Positions 25,196 to 32,174 of a stretch of DNA of 64,000 nt are shown one piece after another. The stretch spans positions 28,917 through 92,916 of the forward strand of contig CAZDEH010000001.1 of NCBI GenBank assembly GCA_964504665.1, written 5' to 3'. Made by a program: the position numbers and the translations under genes. The notes under the pieces were generated by a model. That model searched no databases. It saw nothing but the letters and a program-made list of their open reading frames with translations, and was not told the origin of the DNA. This stretch comes from STC-54 sp964504665. Its GTDB lineage: Bacteria; Patescibacteriota; Microgenomatia; Daviesbacterales; UBA10151. Numbering within the stretch: position 1 is the stretch's first letter; every line of letters begins with the position of its first letter.

Positions 25196-25516
25196 CTACC
25201 TTGCTTTTGATCCCGGAGGAACTTTAGATGAGGGTTTAAGCATAATTGGTTTAGTTTCTCCCACACACATAATCATCCCTTGTGACTCTAAACCCATCAT
25301 TGTTCTCGGCTCTAAATTAGCCACAAAAACCGCCTGTTTGCCAATTAATTTTTCCGGCTTATACCACTTCTTAATACCAGAGAGTATTTGTCTAGGGTTT
25401 CCTTCCCCTAAATCTACTTTTAATTTTAGCAGTTTATCTGAGCCAAGTATTTCCTCCGCTTCCAGGATCGTGCCAACCCGCAGTTCTATCTTTGCAAATT
25501 CACCAATGGATATCAT
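25196..25516 (-). CDS. tRNA-binding domain protein (MetG C-terminal/CsaA-like)
   Basis: 106 residues forming an OB-fold EMAP-II-like domain: FAKIELRVGTILEAEEILGS, LLKLKVDLGEGNPRQILSGI, AVFVANLEPRTMMGLESQGM. This is the domain found as the C-terminal part of methionyl-tRNA synthetase or free-standing as CsaA/Trbp111. As it overlaps trpS by one codon it may serve as a trans-acting tRNA-binding aid to a synthetase. Confidence 0.88.
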   Translation of the reverse strand: MISIGEFAKIELRVGTILEAEEILGSDKLLKLKVDLGEGNPRQILSGIKKWYKPEKLIGKQAVFVANLEPRTMMGLESQGMIMCVGETKPIMLKPSSKVPPGSKAR

Positions 25517-26517
25517 TTAAAGTAATCTATTTTCATTGCCCTTTTAACTTCTACTAAAGTTTTTTGAGCTTCTTCCCTAGCTTTTTCTGTCCCCTCCTTT
25601 AATATTTTTTCCACCAGCCCTGGTTGAGCTTTATACTCTGCCCTTCTTTTCCTAATGGGATCCAAGAAATTATTGAGAATTTTAGCCAGATACTTTTTTA
25701 CCTCAATATCACCCACTTGGCCCTTTATATAGGTCTCTTTATACTGGTTAATTTGATCCTTATCAGCTTCTTTTCCAAAAGCATCCAGATAAATAAAGAC
25801 AGGGTTATCTACTACATGTCCTGGATCTGTAGAATGAATTCTACTGGGATCTGTGTACATAATCATTACCATTTGTTCTACTACTTCCGCTGAGTCTGAA
25901 AGATTAATCACATTTCCAGCAGATTTACTCATCTTAGGAGATCCATCTGTACCTGGCAAAGTCGGAACATTCCCTACTAGAGGTTTTGGTTCAGGAAAAA
26001 CTTGACTATAGGTATGATTAAAATCTCTGGCTATTTCTCTGGTAACCTCAATATGAGAAATTTGATCTTTTCCGACTGGCACTAAATCTGCTTTTACCAT
26101 TAAAATATCAGCTGCTTGAAGTACAGGATAGCCTAATAATCCATAAGAAGGAATCATTAAATGAGCATCCTTCATCACATCTTTTAATGTTGGCATACGC
26201 TCTAATCTTGGTACAGTAGTTAAATTACTAAAAATTACTGCAATTTCAGCAACTTCTGGGATTTGAGATTGAATATAAATAGTTACTTTTTTAGGATCAA
26301 GACCAACTGATAAATAATCCAAAACCTGATTTCTAATATTTTCTTCCAGTTTAGCAGTAAATTCCTTATCTGGTTTAGTGGTCAAAGTATGTAAATCAGC
26401 CACAATGAGGAATGTTTCATATTCATCCTGTAATTTGACGCGGTTGGCTAAGGAACCCACATAGTGGCCAAGATGTAATTTACCAGTTGGTCGATCTCCT
26501 GTTAGTATTCGTTTCAT
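25513..26517 (-). CDS. trpS: Tryptophanyl-tRNA synthetase
   Basis: 334 residues, normal for bacterial TrpS. Class I signatures are present: GDRPTGKLHLGHYVGSL (HIGH equivalent LGHY) and PKMSKSAGNVI (KMSKS). The tryptophan-pocket segments PSYGLLGYPVLQAADILMVK and VGKDQISHIEVTREIARDFN are also clear. TATAAT lies 6 bases before the ATG. The next gene overlaps the trpS end. Confidence 0.96.
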   Translation of the reverse strand: MKRILTGDRPTGKLHLGHYVGSLANRVKLQDEYETFLIVADLHTLTTKPDKEFTAKLEENIRNQVLDYLSVGLDPKKVTIYIQSQIPEVAEIAVIFSNLTTVPRLERMPTLKDVMKDAHLMIPSYGLLGYPVLQAADILMVKADLVPVGKDQISHIEVTREIARDFNHTYSQVFPEPKPLVGNVPTLPGTDGSPKMSKSAGNVINLSDSAEVVEQMVMIMYTDPSRIHSTDPGHVVDNPVFIYLDAFGKEADKDQINQYKETYIKGQVGDIEVKKYLAKILNNFLDPIRKRRAEYKAQPGLVEKILKEGTEKAREEAQKTLVEVKRAMKIDYFK

Positions 26518-26523
26518 ATTTTG

Positions 26524-26529
26524 ATTATA
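26524..26529 (-). promoter_or_regulatory. -10 box of trpS, leaderless type
   Basis: Perfect TATAAT on the minus strand, 6 bases before the trpS ATG. Confidence 0.65.
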
Positions 26530-26531
26530 CT

Positions 26532-26825
26532 TTAAAATTCCTCAGGATGGCTAGCGTAAAATCTACAAATAGCATACTGCTCAGGATACGGTAAAGCATC
26601 AAGATTATCTAATAACTTTCTTCTTTTTCTCTTTTGTTCAAGATCTACCAAGGCTTCAACCTGACGCAAAGTAAATCCAGATTTACCAAACATTAATTCA
26701 TCTTCTCCCCTAGAAGGTATTAGAGCTGGTTCTCCATGGAATTTAACCAGTATCATCCCTTCCGGAACCTCCGGTACGATAGTTCTAGGATGGAATCTTG
26801 GTTTTTCAAAATTTCCTTCTGTCAT
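26532..26825 (-). CDS. Hypothetical protein
   Basis: About 97 residues. The start at 26825 is supported by AAGGTG 8 bases upstream, one of the few good Shine-Dalgarno sites here. RTIVPEVPEGMILVKFHGEP looks like a small beta unit; the C-terminal half is basic and helical (EALVDLEQKRKRRKLLDNLD). No family recognised. Confidence 0.6.
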   Translation of the reverse strand: MTEGNFEKPRFHPRTIVPEVPEGMILVKFHGEPALIPSRGEDELMFGKSGFTLRQVEALVDLEQKRKRRKLLDNLDALPYPEQYAICRFYASHPEEF

Positions 26826-26856
26826 ATTAATCACCTTCTTTCTTTCTAAGTACAAA

Positions 26857-26882
26857 AAAAACCGCCTCTATTGGCGGTTACT
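26857..26882 (-). terminator. Intrinsic terminator
   Basis: On the minus strand AACCGCC-AATAGA-GGCGGTT is followed by a run of T. The 7-base-pair GC-containing stem plus T-run is a standard rho-independent terminator for the gene at 26974-27207. Confidence 0.85.
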
Positions 26883-26973
26883 TTACACACTAAAACGCCA
26901 ACAGGTTCAGTTGTTGTCGCTTTGCCAAAATTTAATGATTAAATTTAATAATTCTATATAAATATTATACCAC

Positions 26974-27207
26974 TTATTCCTTAAACTCTGTAATTTCAAA
27001 CAACCCGACGCGTCTCCTCTCTTCAATTCGCTTTCTGGGGAGGATGTATGATATTGTAGGTACAGCTACTTCTGCTAATCTAACAGAATCAGGATTTAAT
27101 TCCTCAACTATCATTGGGAATCTTTCTAATTCAAGCCTGCCTGACACGATACGAGCTTGTACTTGTTGACCTACTTCTAGATTTAATCTTGATTTTAATC
27201 TTTCCAT
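26974..27207 (-). CDS. Hypothetical protein
   Basis: About 77 residues from the ATG at 27207 (MERLKSRLNLEVGQQVQARI). The pattern of a basic helix followed by VGQQVQARIVSGRLELERFP looks like a small beta-barrel nucleic-acid or PilZ-like fold, but the match is too weak to name. The C-terminus KRIEERRRVGLFEITEFKE is strongly charged. A longer reading from 27291 runs through a terminator hairpin and is unlikely. Confidence 0.5.
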   Translation of the reverse strand: MERLKSRLNLEVGQQVQARIVSGRLELERFPMIVEELNPDSVRLAEVAVPTISYILPRKRIEERRRVGLFEITEFKE

Positions 27208-27216
27208 ATATTTTAT

Positions 27217-27260
27217 CAATAAAAAAACCAAAAAGCCATTGGACTCTTTTGGTATTCTTG
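27217..27260 (-). terminator. Intrinsic terminator after tRNA-Met
   Basis: On the minus strand ACCAAAAGAG-TCCAATG-GCTTTTTGGT is followed by T7, about 45 bases after the end of the tRNA. Confidence 0.7.
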
Positions 27261-27303
27261 TTAGTATACCAAAGGTTGATCCTGAAATCAAATATTAATT
27301 TTG

Positions 27304-27377
27304 TAGCAGGGGTGGGGTGCGCGCCCACGGTCTCAGCGTTATGAGTGCTGTGCTTTAACCAACTAAGCTACCCTGGC
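27304..27377 (-). tRNA. tRNA-Met (CAT), atypical
   Basis: Cloverleaf on the minus strand: D-arm GCTT/AAGC, anticodon loop CTCATAA (anticodon CAU), T-stem GTGGG/CCCAC. Several oddities: position 2-71 of the acceptor is C-C, the last anticodon-stem pair is A-C, and the T-loop is CGCGCAC in place of TTCGAAT. The 5' side lies 20 bases from the N gap. The bases just past the gap (27407-27413, complement GGCAGGG) would pair better with this 3' acceptor strand, so the gene may be a chimera of two tandem tRNAs. Confidence 0.75.
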
Positions 27378-27396
27378 CTGAAGCTAATTTTAACAC

Positions 27397-27406
27397 NNNN
27401 NNNNNN
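27397..27406. other. Assembly gap (10 N)
   Basis: Ten N bases. The sequences on either side, CCCTGGCCTGAAGCTAATTT (27371 on) and CCCTGCCATGAGCACAATTT (27407 on), are imperfect copies of each other. The gap therefore probably hides a second tRNA gene or a collapsed repeat, and its true size is unknown. Confidence 0.95.
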
Positions 27407-27452
27407 CCCTGCCATGAGCACAATTTTACCAGATTAAACTCTGAGAAGAAAG

Positions 27453-27502
27453 TTTTAAACCTAAAGTTTTAATTTTCTTTTCCCTACTCCAACTTTTAAT
27501 TT
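27453..27502 (-). pseudogene. Displaced copy of the GIY-YIG gene 3' end
   Basis: 50 bases identical to 28761-28810, the end of the GIY-YIG gene. On the minus strand it encodes KSWSREKKIKTLGLK as in the intact gene, then diverges. The small membrane gene and the PsbP-like gene lie between the two copies. Confidence 0.9.
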
Positions 27503-27761
27503 ACACACTCTGATTTATTAGAGCAAGTCTTCTGCGGGCTATCATTGAAATTACAATCATAAATACCAGATACACAACTCCACTCGTACATGCTCGCCCC
27601 AAATGTACTGGATGAATAAACAACATAATAAGGCCGCTTGATATAGTCCCGAGAGTTAGAAAATACGTAATGCGAAGTTTAATTTCGGAAGGAGAAAAGG
27701 CAGTATAAGAAACAAGGAATATGCTTATAAAAGCGAAGGCAACATGGGTTATTAAAATCAT
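27501..27761 (-). CDS. Small three-span membrane protein
   Basis: 86 residues with three hydrophobic helices: THVAFAFISIFLVSYTAFS, FLTLGTISSGLIMLFIHPV and SGVVYLVFMIVISMIA, ending in a basic tail. Probably N-out or N-in integral protein of unknown role. TATAAT lies 6 bases before its ATG (27768-27773). Its stop touches the displaced GIY-YIG fragment. Confidence 0.65.
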   Translation of the reverse strand: MILITHVAFAFISIFLVSYTAFSPSEIKLRITYFLTLGTISSGLIMLFIHPVHLGRACTSGVVYLVFMIVISMIARRRLALINQSV

Positions 27762-27786
27762 ATATCAATTATACCATTGCATTAAA

Positions 27787-27826
27787 TTATGGGGACTTCC
27801 ACCTCGGAGGTGGAAGTGTAGCTACA
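27787..27826. repeat. Palindromic intergenic repeat (family C)
   Basis: ACTTCCACCTCGGAGGTGGA then AGTGTAGCTACACC. Two nested palindromes: CTTCCACC/GGTGGAAG and GTGTAGCTACAC. It is the most complete of the three copies in the window. Confidence 0.7.
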
Positions 27827-27895
27827 CCTCATCAGGATATGAAGTTTACCCGCTTAAAATTGCAGGGGTGCACGGTATTAGAAACTATTACCAAA

Positions 27896-28720
27896 CTATC
27901 GGATAAATTTAAAGGTGGAAAGAATCTGATTAAGTTGAGCAATAGAGGTATTTGTTTTCTCTCCTGTGAATTCAATAATTACAGGCTTATTATCCAACAC
28001 AACTGAATATTTTCTAAGAATTGGGTCTCCCATAGAGTATAAAGAAGATGAGGGATCAGTCTCCCAAATTGTTAGGGTGGCATCATTGTTGTTCACCTTA
28101 ACTTTACTCTCTGAAACTTGTTTTAGACTAAAATTTTGACCATGACCAACCCCTCCACTTAGAGCTGCCCAAACTTGTAAACCATTATCTTGGCCATCAC
28201 TAAAATCTACTACAAGTATTACTCCATTATCAGAGGTATCTTTACTTGATTTAAGATTGCTGGGATAACTAAATTGAATTCCATATTTGTCATTTGTATA
28301 TGTTTTCCAAAATTCAGTCTCATTAGTAGAGACAGATATCTCAGGAGTGACTTTACCAGTAGATTTATCTACATCATACCAATTAAATGTTGCTAAACGA
28401 TCAGATAGATTTTCATAAACATGAATACTCCAAAAGCTTTGATCTGTGTTTTCATTATTTAAAGCAATCTTGCCACTTTTTGTCTTAGAGAGAAAATTCT
28501 TCACTTCTGGCAAGTTCTGAACAATTTGTGCAGCTTTTTCCTGTGAGATTTGTTGCTTAATAGGAGTATTACTGGGAACTGTAGTACTTTTTATTTGTTT
28601 ATTAGTAATTTGCTCAATATTATTTCTCGTAGTTCCAAAATAATATGCTCCACCAGCAATTCCAATAATCAGAATAATACCTAAAATTACGAAAATAGGG
28701 CTAAATCCTTTTTGGTTCAC
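27896..28720 (-). CDS. PsbP-like membrane-anchored protein with pilin-like N-terminus
   Basis: 274 residues. The N-terminus NQKGFSPIFVILGIILIIGI is a basic lead, G-F-S-P-I and one hydrophobic helix, as in prepilins but without Glu-5. After a Thr/Pro-rich linker there are two outside domains: a PepSY-like stretch (SQEKAAQIVQNLPEVKNFLS) and a PsbP-like domain starting FWKTYTNDKYGIQFSYPSNL and ending NQILSTFKFIR. Start is GTG; TAAACT lies 6 bases before it. Paralog of the broken gene at 10064-10729. Confidence 0.75.
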   Translation of the reverse strand: MNQKGFSPIFVILGIILIIGIAGGAYYFGTTRNNIEQITNKQIKSTTVPSNTPIKQQISQEKAAQIVQNLPEVKNFLSKTKSGKIALNNENTDQSFWSIHVYENLSDRLATFNWYDVDKSTGKVTPEISVSTNETEFWKTYTNDKYGIQFSYPSNLKSSKDTSDNGVILVVDFSDGQDNGLQVWAALSGGVGHGQNFSLKQVSESKVKVNNNDATLTIWETDPSSSLYSMGDPILRKYSVVLDNKPVIIEFTGEKTNTSIAQLNQILSTFKFIR

Positions 28721-28751
28721 AAATCCAGTTTAACACTTTCCGTTTAAAGAC

Positions 28752-29000
28752 TCAATTACATTTTAAACCTAAAGTTTTAATTTTCTTTTCCCTACTCCAA
28801 CTTTTAATTTGGCTTTCTCTTTTTAAAGCCTCAGATTGGGTAGGAAGTTGTTCAGAATAAATTACCTTTAGAGGCTTATGAGATCTAGTATAGTGTCCAC
28901 CTTTACCATTTTTATGAGCTAAAAATCTTTGCTCAATATTATTGGAAGAACCAGTATACAAACTCATATCTTTACAAAAAATGACATAAACAAACCACAT
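28752..29000 (-). CDS. GIY-YIG endonuclease domain protein (URI type)
   Basis: 82 residues, a single GIY-YIG domain: MWFVYVIFCKDMSLYTGSSN gives the VYVI...LYTG strand pair, followed by IEQRFLAHKNGKGGHYTRSH (catalytic Arg, then His-Tyr-Thr) and YSEQLPTQSEALKRESQIKS (metal-binding Glu). These small URI nucleases are related to the UvrC N-terminus; their biological role is poorly known. TACAAT lies 7 bases before the ATG. Its last 50 bases are duplicated at 27453-27502. Confidence 0.92.
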   Translation of the reverse strand: MWFVYVIFCKDMSLYTGSSNNIEQRFLAHKNGKGGHYTRSHKPLKVIYSEQLPTQSEALKRESQIKSWSREKKIKTLGLKCN

Positions 29001-29033
29001 GGATTTTATTGTAACAGAAGTGTATAATAGCCT

Positions 29034-29105
29034 TGCGGGGTAGAGCAGTGGCAGCTCGCGAGGCTCATAATCTCGAGGTCACAGGTTCGAGTCCTGTCCC
29101 CGCAA
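29034..29105 (+). tRNA. tRNA-fMet (CAT), initiator type
   Basis: Acceptor TGCGGGG/CCCCGCA, D-arm GAGC/GCTC, anticodon loop CTCATAA (CAU), T-arm ACAGG-TTCGAGT-CCTGT. The overall sequence resembles bacterial initiator tRNAs (GCGGGGTAGAGCAG...). The anticodon stem is CGAGG/TCTCG, not the three G-C pairs typical of initiators, and 1-72 is a T-A pair, so the initiator call is probable, not certain. Confidence 0.85.
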
Positions 29106-29130
29106 CTTAAAGACTTATAGTTTGTAATAA

Positions 29131-29691
29131 TATCTCATTTACTTTATAATTAGCTTCATTACGACTGAAGCTAATTCTGCTTTTATTTTACCACCTACTC
29201 CATTTGGATATAATGATCAAAGGCGATTTCTTCCTCCCTTTGAAGAAAGGATAGGGGTCTGCAAACAGTTCCATAGCCAGATAGCGGAAATTATAGCTTC
29301 TGTTGGAATTCCTATCATTGACTCCTCTTACAGAGCAAAAACTGATGAAAATATCCGTGCAAAACTTATGAGAAGGCTATTAGTACATAGATGGATGCCA
29401 GTACCAGATATTTATGGAGTTAGATTTATCTTGAAGGAGCAGGATGTCTCAAAAGCATCCCAGACTATACTTGAGAGTTTTCTGCCAGAAGATAGATTTC
29501 CTTACCCATTACCTTATATAAGGGATTTAACTGATCCATATACCCATAGAACCTATTACAGCGATTCTAGATACCAAGCTATTCATATTTATGTCGCTTT
29601 TGGTGAGGCAGAAGTGCCAAATATTGGAGAGGTGAAACTTATGACCCCTGAGCAATTAAAGATAGATATTAAGACTCGTAAACAGTACTAG
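29131..29691 (+). pseudogene. RelA/SpoT-like nucleotidyltransferase fragment
   Basis: The frame is open from 29131 and contains SSYRAKTDENIRAKLMRRLL, PVPDIYGVRFILKEQDVSKA, YYSDSRYQAIHIYV and GEVKLMTPEQLKI. These match the ppGpp-synthetase domain (conserved basic K/R helix, D-x-x-x-x-R, Y-R-x-I-H, E-x-Q-I-R-T), though several key residues differ. No ATG, GTG or TTG lies in frame before 29368, which is already inside the domain, and the protein stops soon after the E-V-K strand. It looks decayed. It sits between the initiator tRNA and a degenerate copy of that tRNA's 3' end. Confidence 0.65.
29150..29185 (+). terminator. Hairpin after tRNA-fMet, probable terminator
   Basis: TTAGCTTCA-TTACGAC-TGAAGCTAA, a perfect 9-base-pair stem, followed by TTCTGCTTTTATTTT. 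It lies 45 bases after the tRNA and inside the open frame of the RelA-like remnant. Confidence 0.7.
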
Positions 29692-29737
29692 AGAAGGCAA
29701 GGACGAGGCAGGCAGAGATTTTATGAGAACAGATAAA

Positions 29738-29764
29738 AGGTTCTAATTGATTCACCCCCGCAAC
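29738..29764 (+). repeat. Degenerate copy of the tRNA-fMet 3' end
   Basis: AGGTTC...CCCCGCAAC here matches AGGTTCGAGTCCTGTCCCCG then CAAC of the tRNA (29083-29106) at both ends with a diverged middle. Together with the tRNA it brackets the RelA-like remnant, the classic footprint of an element integrated at a tRNA 3' end. Confidence 0.6.
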
Positions 29765-29767
29765 ATA

Positions 29768-30121
29768 TTATTTAATAAATAGCCTTAACCAACCTTGCCA
29801 GTTGGGGATAATTTCTTCTTTTTTTTCCTCCACAATGCCTAACACTTTCTGCAACTCTTCCTCTGATATAATCACCACAGTTTCCTTAGCCCTGCTAAAA
29901 TTAAGCCTATCTCTTGCTTGAGATTCAATAAAACCAATACTATTAACTTCTTCTAAGCGTTTTTTAAGTTCAGCATTTTTCCTCTGCAGCGCAAGTAGTT
30001 TGTTTGTTTCAGTATCCACCCTACTTTCAGCCTGCAAAGAATCATATGCCTGTTTAGCCAGACTATAACAAATCACTATAATCAATAAAAACCCTCCAAT
30101 ATAGATTGTCTTCTTAAACAT
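29768..30121 (-). CDS. FtsB/DivIC-like septum formation protein
   Basis: 117 residues. One membrane span (IYIGGFLLIIVICYSLA), a leucine-rich coiled coil (KLLALQRKNAELKKRLEEVN) and the family segment IESQARDRLNFSRAKETVVI. FtsB-like proteins link the divisome's FtsL and FtsQ outside the membrane. A TATAAA box lies 7 bases before the ATG. Divergent from the Xer recombinase. Confidence 0.88.
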   Translation of the reverse strand: MFKKTIYIGGFLLIIVICYSLAKQAYDSLQAESRVDTETNKLLALQRKNAELKKRLEEVNSIGFIESQARDRLNFSRAKETVVIISEEELQKVLGIVEEKKEEIIPNWQGWLRLFIK

Positions 30122-30150
30122 ATGTTTATTTATAGTATTTACATCTGTCC

Positions 30151-30156
30151 TATAAT
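30151..30156 (+). promoter_or_regulatory. -10 box of the xer gene
   Basis: Perfect TATAAT. A GTG directly follows it and would be a possible codon, but transcription should begin near 30163, so I use the ATG at 30178. Confidence 0.55.
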
Positions 30157-30177
30157 GTGATAGACTTATTTGAAACT

Positions 30178-31050
30178 ATGGACATAACTTTAACTGCTGC
30201 CAGAGAACAATTCATAAGTTTTTTAAAAGAGAAGCACCGCTCCTCTAGTACTATTTTAGCTTATGGGAAAGATATTGAGCAAATAATTGACTATTTAAAG
30301 TCGCAGAAGGTTGAATTCCCCAACCAGACTAGTTCTGAACTTCTACAGTCTTTTATGCAAAAACTGGCTCACGAAAGCTATACTCCCAAATCAATCTCCA
30401 GAAAAACCAATTCTACCAAAACCTTTTTTAAGTTTCTTAAAAATGCTGCTCTTATTGATACGGATCCAGCTATTTCCCTGGAACACCCTTCTTTCGAAAC
30501 CAAGCCACCACGGATTCTTTCTAAAATGGAATACCGGGCGCTAAGAGATGCTGCCAGAGGAGACACACGAATGTCTGCCATTATTGAACTACTCTTACAA
30601 AGCGGGATCAGAATCGGGGAATTGGCTAAAGTAACTGTTGATGATGTGAGACTGGAAACAGAAAATCCTAATATCTATGTACGCATAGAAGAAGGATCAG
30701 CGGAAAGAACTATTCCTCTGACAAAATCAGTCATAGAAGCAATTAAAAAATACCTCGAAATTAGACCTCAGACACAAAGTAAAGCTTTGTTTATTACTAA
30801 AACAGGCAGACCCTTGCTCGTCAGAAATATCCGGACAGCCATAGACAGATATTTTAGATTAGCCGGTATTAAAGGAGCTAAAGTTAATGATTTAAGACAT
30901 ACTTGGGTAACTCATCAATTGTCTTCTGGTTTATCTCTATCAGTAATTTCCAAATTAGCAGGTCATAAAAGAGTCTCCACCACAGAAAAATATCTCCAAT
31001 ATGTCCCAGCCAGAACCTCAGAAGACAAAATTAAACTAGAGGAGCTTTAA
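30178..31050 (+). CDS. xerC: Tyrosine recombinase, XerC/XerD type
   Basis: 290 residues, the usual Xer length. N-terminal SAM-like core-binding domain (AREQFISFLKEKHRSSSTIL) and a C-terminal catalytic domain with Arg near 145 (SGIRIGEL), H-x-x-R near 239 (DLRHTWVTH), His near 262 (AGHKRVSTTEKY) and Tyr near 271. It resolves chromosome dimers at dif; CPR usually have one Xer enzyme. Such enzymes are also used by integrating elements, which matters for the 3'-end insertions seen here. The end overlaps the convergent toxin gene by 4 bases. Confidence 0.93.
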   Translation: MDITLTAAREQFISFLKEKHRSSSTILAYGKDIEQIIDYLKSQKVEFPNQTSSELLQSFMQKLAHESYTPKSISRKTNSTKTFFKFLKNAALIDTDPAISLEHPSFETKPPRILSKMEYRALRDAARGDTRMSAIIELLLQSGIRIGELAKVTVDDVRLETENPNIYVRIEEGSAERTIPLTKSVIEAIKKYLEIRPQTQSKALFITKTGRPLLVRNIRTAIDRYFRLAGIKGAKVNDLRHTWVTHQLSSGLSLSVISKLAGHKRVSTTEKYLQYVPARTSEDKIKLEEL

Positions 31051-31328
31051 ATTTTCCCTCTGTAAACTTTTTGGTGACCACCAATAGCTAAAAATCTGAC
31101 TATGTTTTTGCCTATCCATTCATAAACAATCCTGATATCATCAGTAATAGAAAAAGCCCACTGTCCTGACATTTTACCTGTCAAAAGATGATTATCTAAC
31201 CTGGTATCTTGGGGATTATTTTGAAACCATTTTATCCGTTCGATAATTATTGGTTTCATACTCTTATCTTGGGCGGTTAACTCTTCTAACATCTCGCTAA
31301 AATCCCTTCTCTTTTTAATCTTAATCAT
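31047..31328 (-). CDS. RelE/YafQ-family toxin
   Basis: 93 residues. KIKKRRDFSEMLEELTAQDK (N-terminal helix), NHLLTGKMSGQWAFSITDDI (basic loop and strand) and RIVYEWIGKNIVRFLAIGGH ending in the catalytic H-x-x-V-Y region. A ribosome-dependent mRNA interferase of the YafQ branch. It follows its antitoxin by 3 bases. Confidence 0.88.
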   Translation of the reverse strand: MIKIKKRRDFSEMLEELTAQDKSMKPIIIERIKWFQNNPQDTRLDNHLLTGKMSGQWAFSITDDIRIVYEWIGKNIVRFLAIGGHQKVYRGKI

Positions 31329-31331
31329 GCC

Positions 31332-31607
31332 TTATTTCGTTTGATGTTTTTTAGGGAGTTTAACGAAATACTTATCTATATCTTCCGGCGTTTCCCAAAC
31401 GTCTTTCTCATCTACAGATTCCTTAGCTGAACGGAGTACCATTTCTTCAAATTCAGGGGTAAAACCATTCTCAGTCAACCCGGGATAAAGAACTCTTCTG
31501 ACTGCATCACGCACCAATTCACTTACAGAGCTATATCCACGTTCTTTAATGGTTTTTTTAATATCTTTATATAGACTGGCGGGTAAAGAAATATTAACTG
31601 TCATCAT
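31332..31607 (-). CDS. Ribbon-helix-helix antitoxin (ParD/RelB-like)
   Basis: 91 residues. TVNISLPASLYKDIKKTIKE and SSVSELVRDAVRRVLYP form the ribbon-helix-helix domain; the acidic tail (VDEKDVWETPEDIDKYF) should bind the RelE-like toxin. Operon with the toxin, antitoxin first. A TACAAT box lies about 9 bases before the ATG. Confidence 0.88.
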   Translation of the reverse strand: MMTVNISLPASLYKDIKKTIKERGYSSVSELVRDAVRRVLYPGLTENGFTPEFEEMVLRSAKESVDEKDVWETPEDIDKYFVKLPKKHQTK

Positions 31608-31697
31608 ACAACAAATATTGTATAAGATTCATACAAGGATGTCAACTAGATAAACTCCAATTTATCTTGATTTATCGCTTCAAAAGAAGGCTAAATT

Positions 31698-32048
31698 TTA
31701 CTCTGAACTAATTATTCTAAAATCAGGAGCCTTATGAGCATTTTCTTCAATATAATAATAAACTGTTTCGGGCTTTATTTCAGGTAACTTAATTTCATCT
31801 TTAGGTACTTCTCTAACATTAATATCTGTAGGAATACCCTTAATATCATGTTTACTCAGGATATTAAACTTACCAACAGAAGTCTCTTTTAATAAATCGG
31901 GGTCATATAAATATGCCACCATGCTCTCGCAGAGATCTTCGTTCCAATCGATCTTAGCATAATATGTAATACACTGATCTGGTTGAAGCGGAAATTTTCC
32001 GTTAACTGAAGTAGGATTGTCTTTTTGTTCACCTATTTCTCCATCCAT
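31698..32048 (-). CDS. Hypothetical protein
   Basis: 116 residues, acidic and strand-rich (QCITYYAKIDWNEDLCESMV, KPETVYYYIEENAHKAPDF). No family recognised. A purine-rich AAAGGAAAAAG upstream could be its Shine-Dalgarno site. It lies just downstream of tRNA-Ile. Confidence 0.55.
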   Translation of the reverse strand: MDGEIGEQKDNPTSVNGKFPLQPDQCITYYAKIDWNEDLCESMVAYLYDPDLLKETSVGKFNILSKHDIKGIPTDINVREVPKDEIKLPEIKPETVYYYIEENAHKAPDFRIISSE

Positions 32049-32094
32049 AAAAAACTTTTTCCTTTCAATTTTGATGTGGGCGAAACTAATTGGG

Positions 32095-32165
32095 TAGGCC
32101 CGGAAGGAATCGAACCCTCGTGAATTGGATATAAGCCAATCGTTCTACCATTGAACTACGAGCCT
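32095..32165 (-). tRNA. tRNA-Ile (TAT)
   Basis: Full cloverleaf on the minus strand: acceptor AGGCTCG/CGGGCCT, D-arm GTTC/GAAC, anticodon stem ATTGG/CCAAT with loop CTTATAT (anticodon UAU), T-arm GAGGG-TTCGATT-CCTTC. It reads AUA directly. Most bacteria use a CAU tRNA modified to lysidine for this codon, so a UAU tRNA is notable. Confidence 0.88.
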
Positions 32166-32174
32166 AAGATAAGG

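Noticed and set aside
31047..31705. A second copy of the xerC 3' end beyond the ParD/RelE pair
   Set aside because: Only AAATTTT and a loose 20-base similarity (near 31682-31702) were found, and the segment is part of the next gene's coding end. Not enough to add to the 3'-end duplication list.
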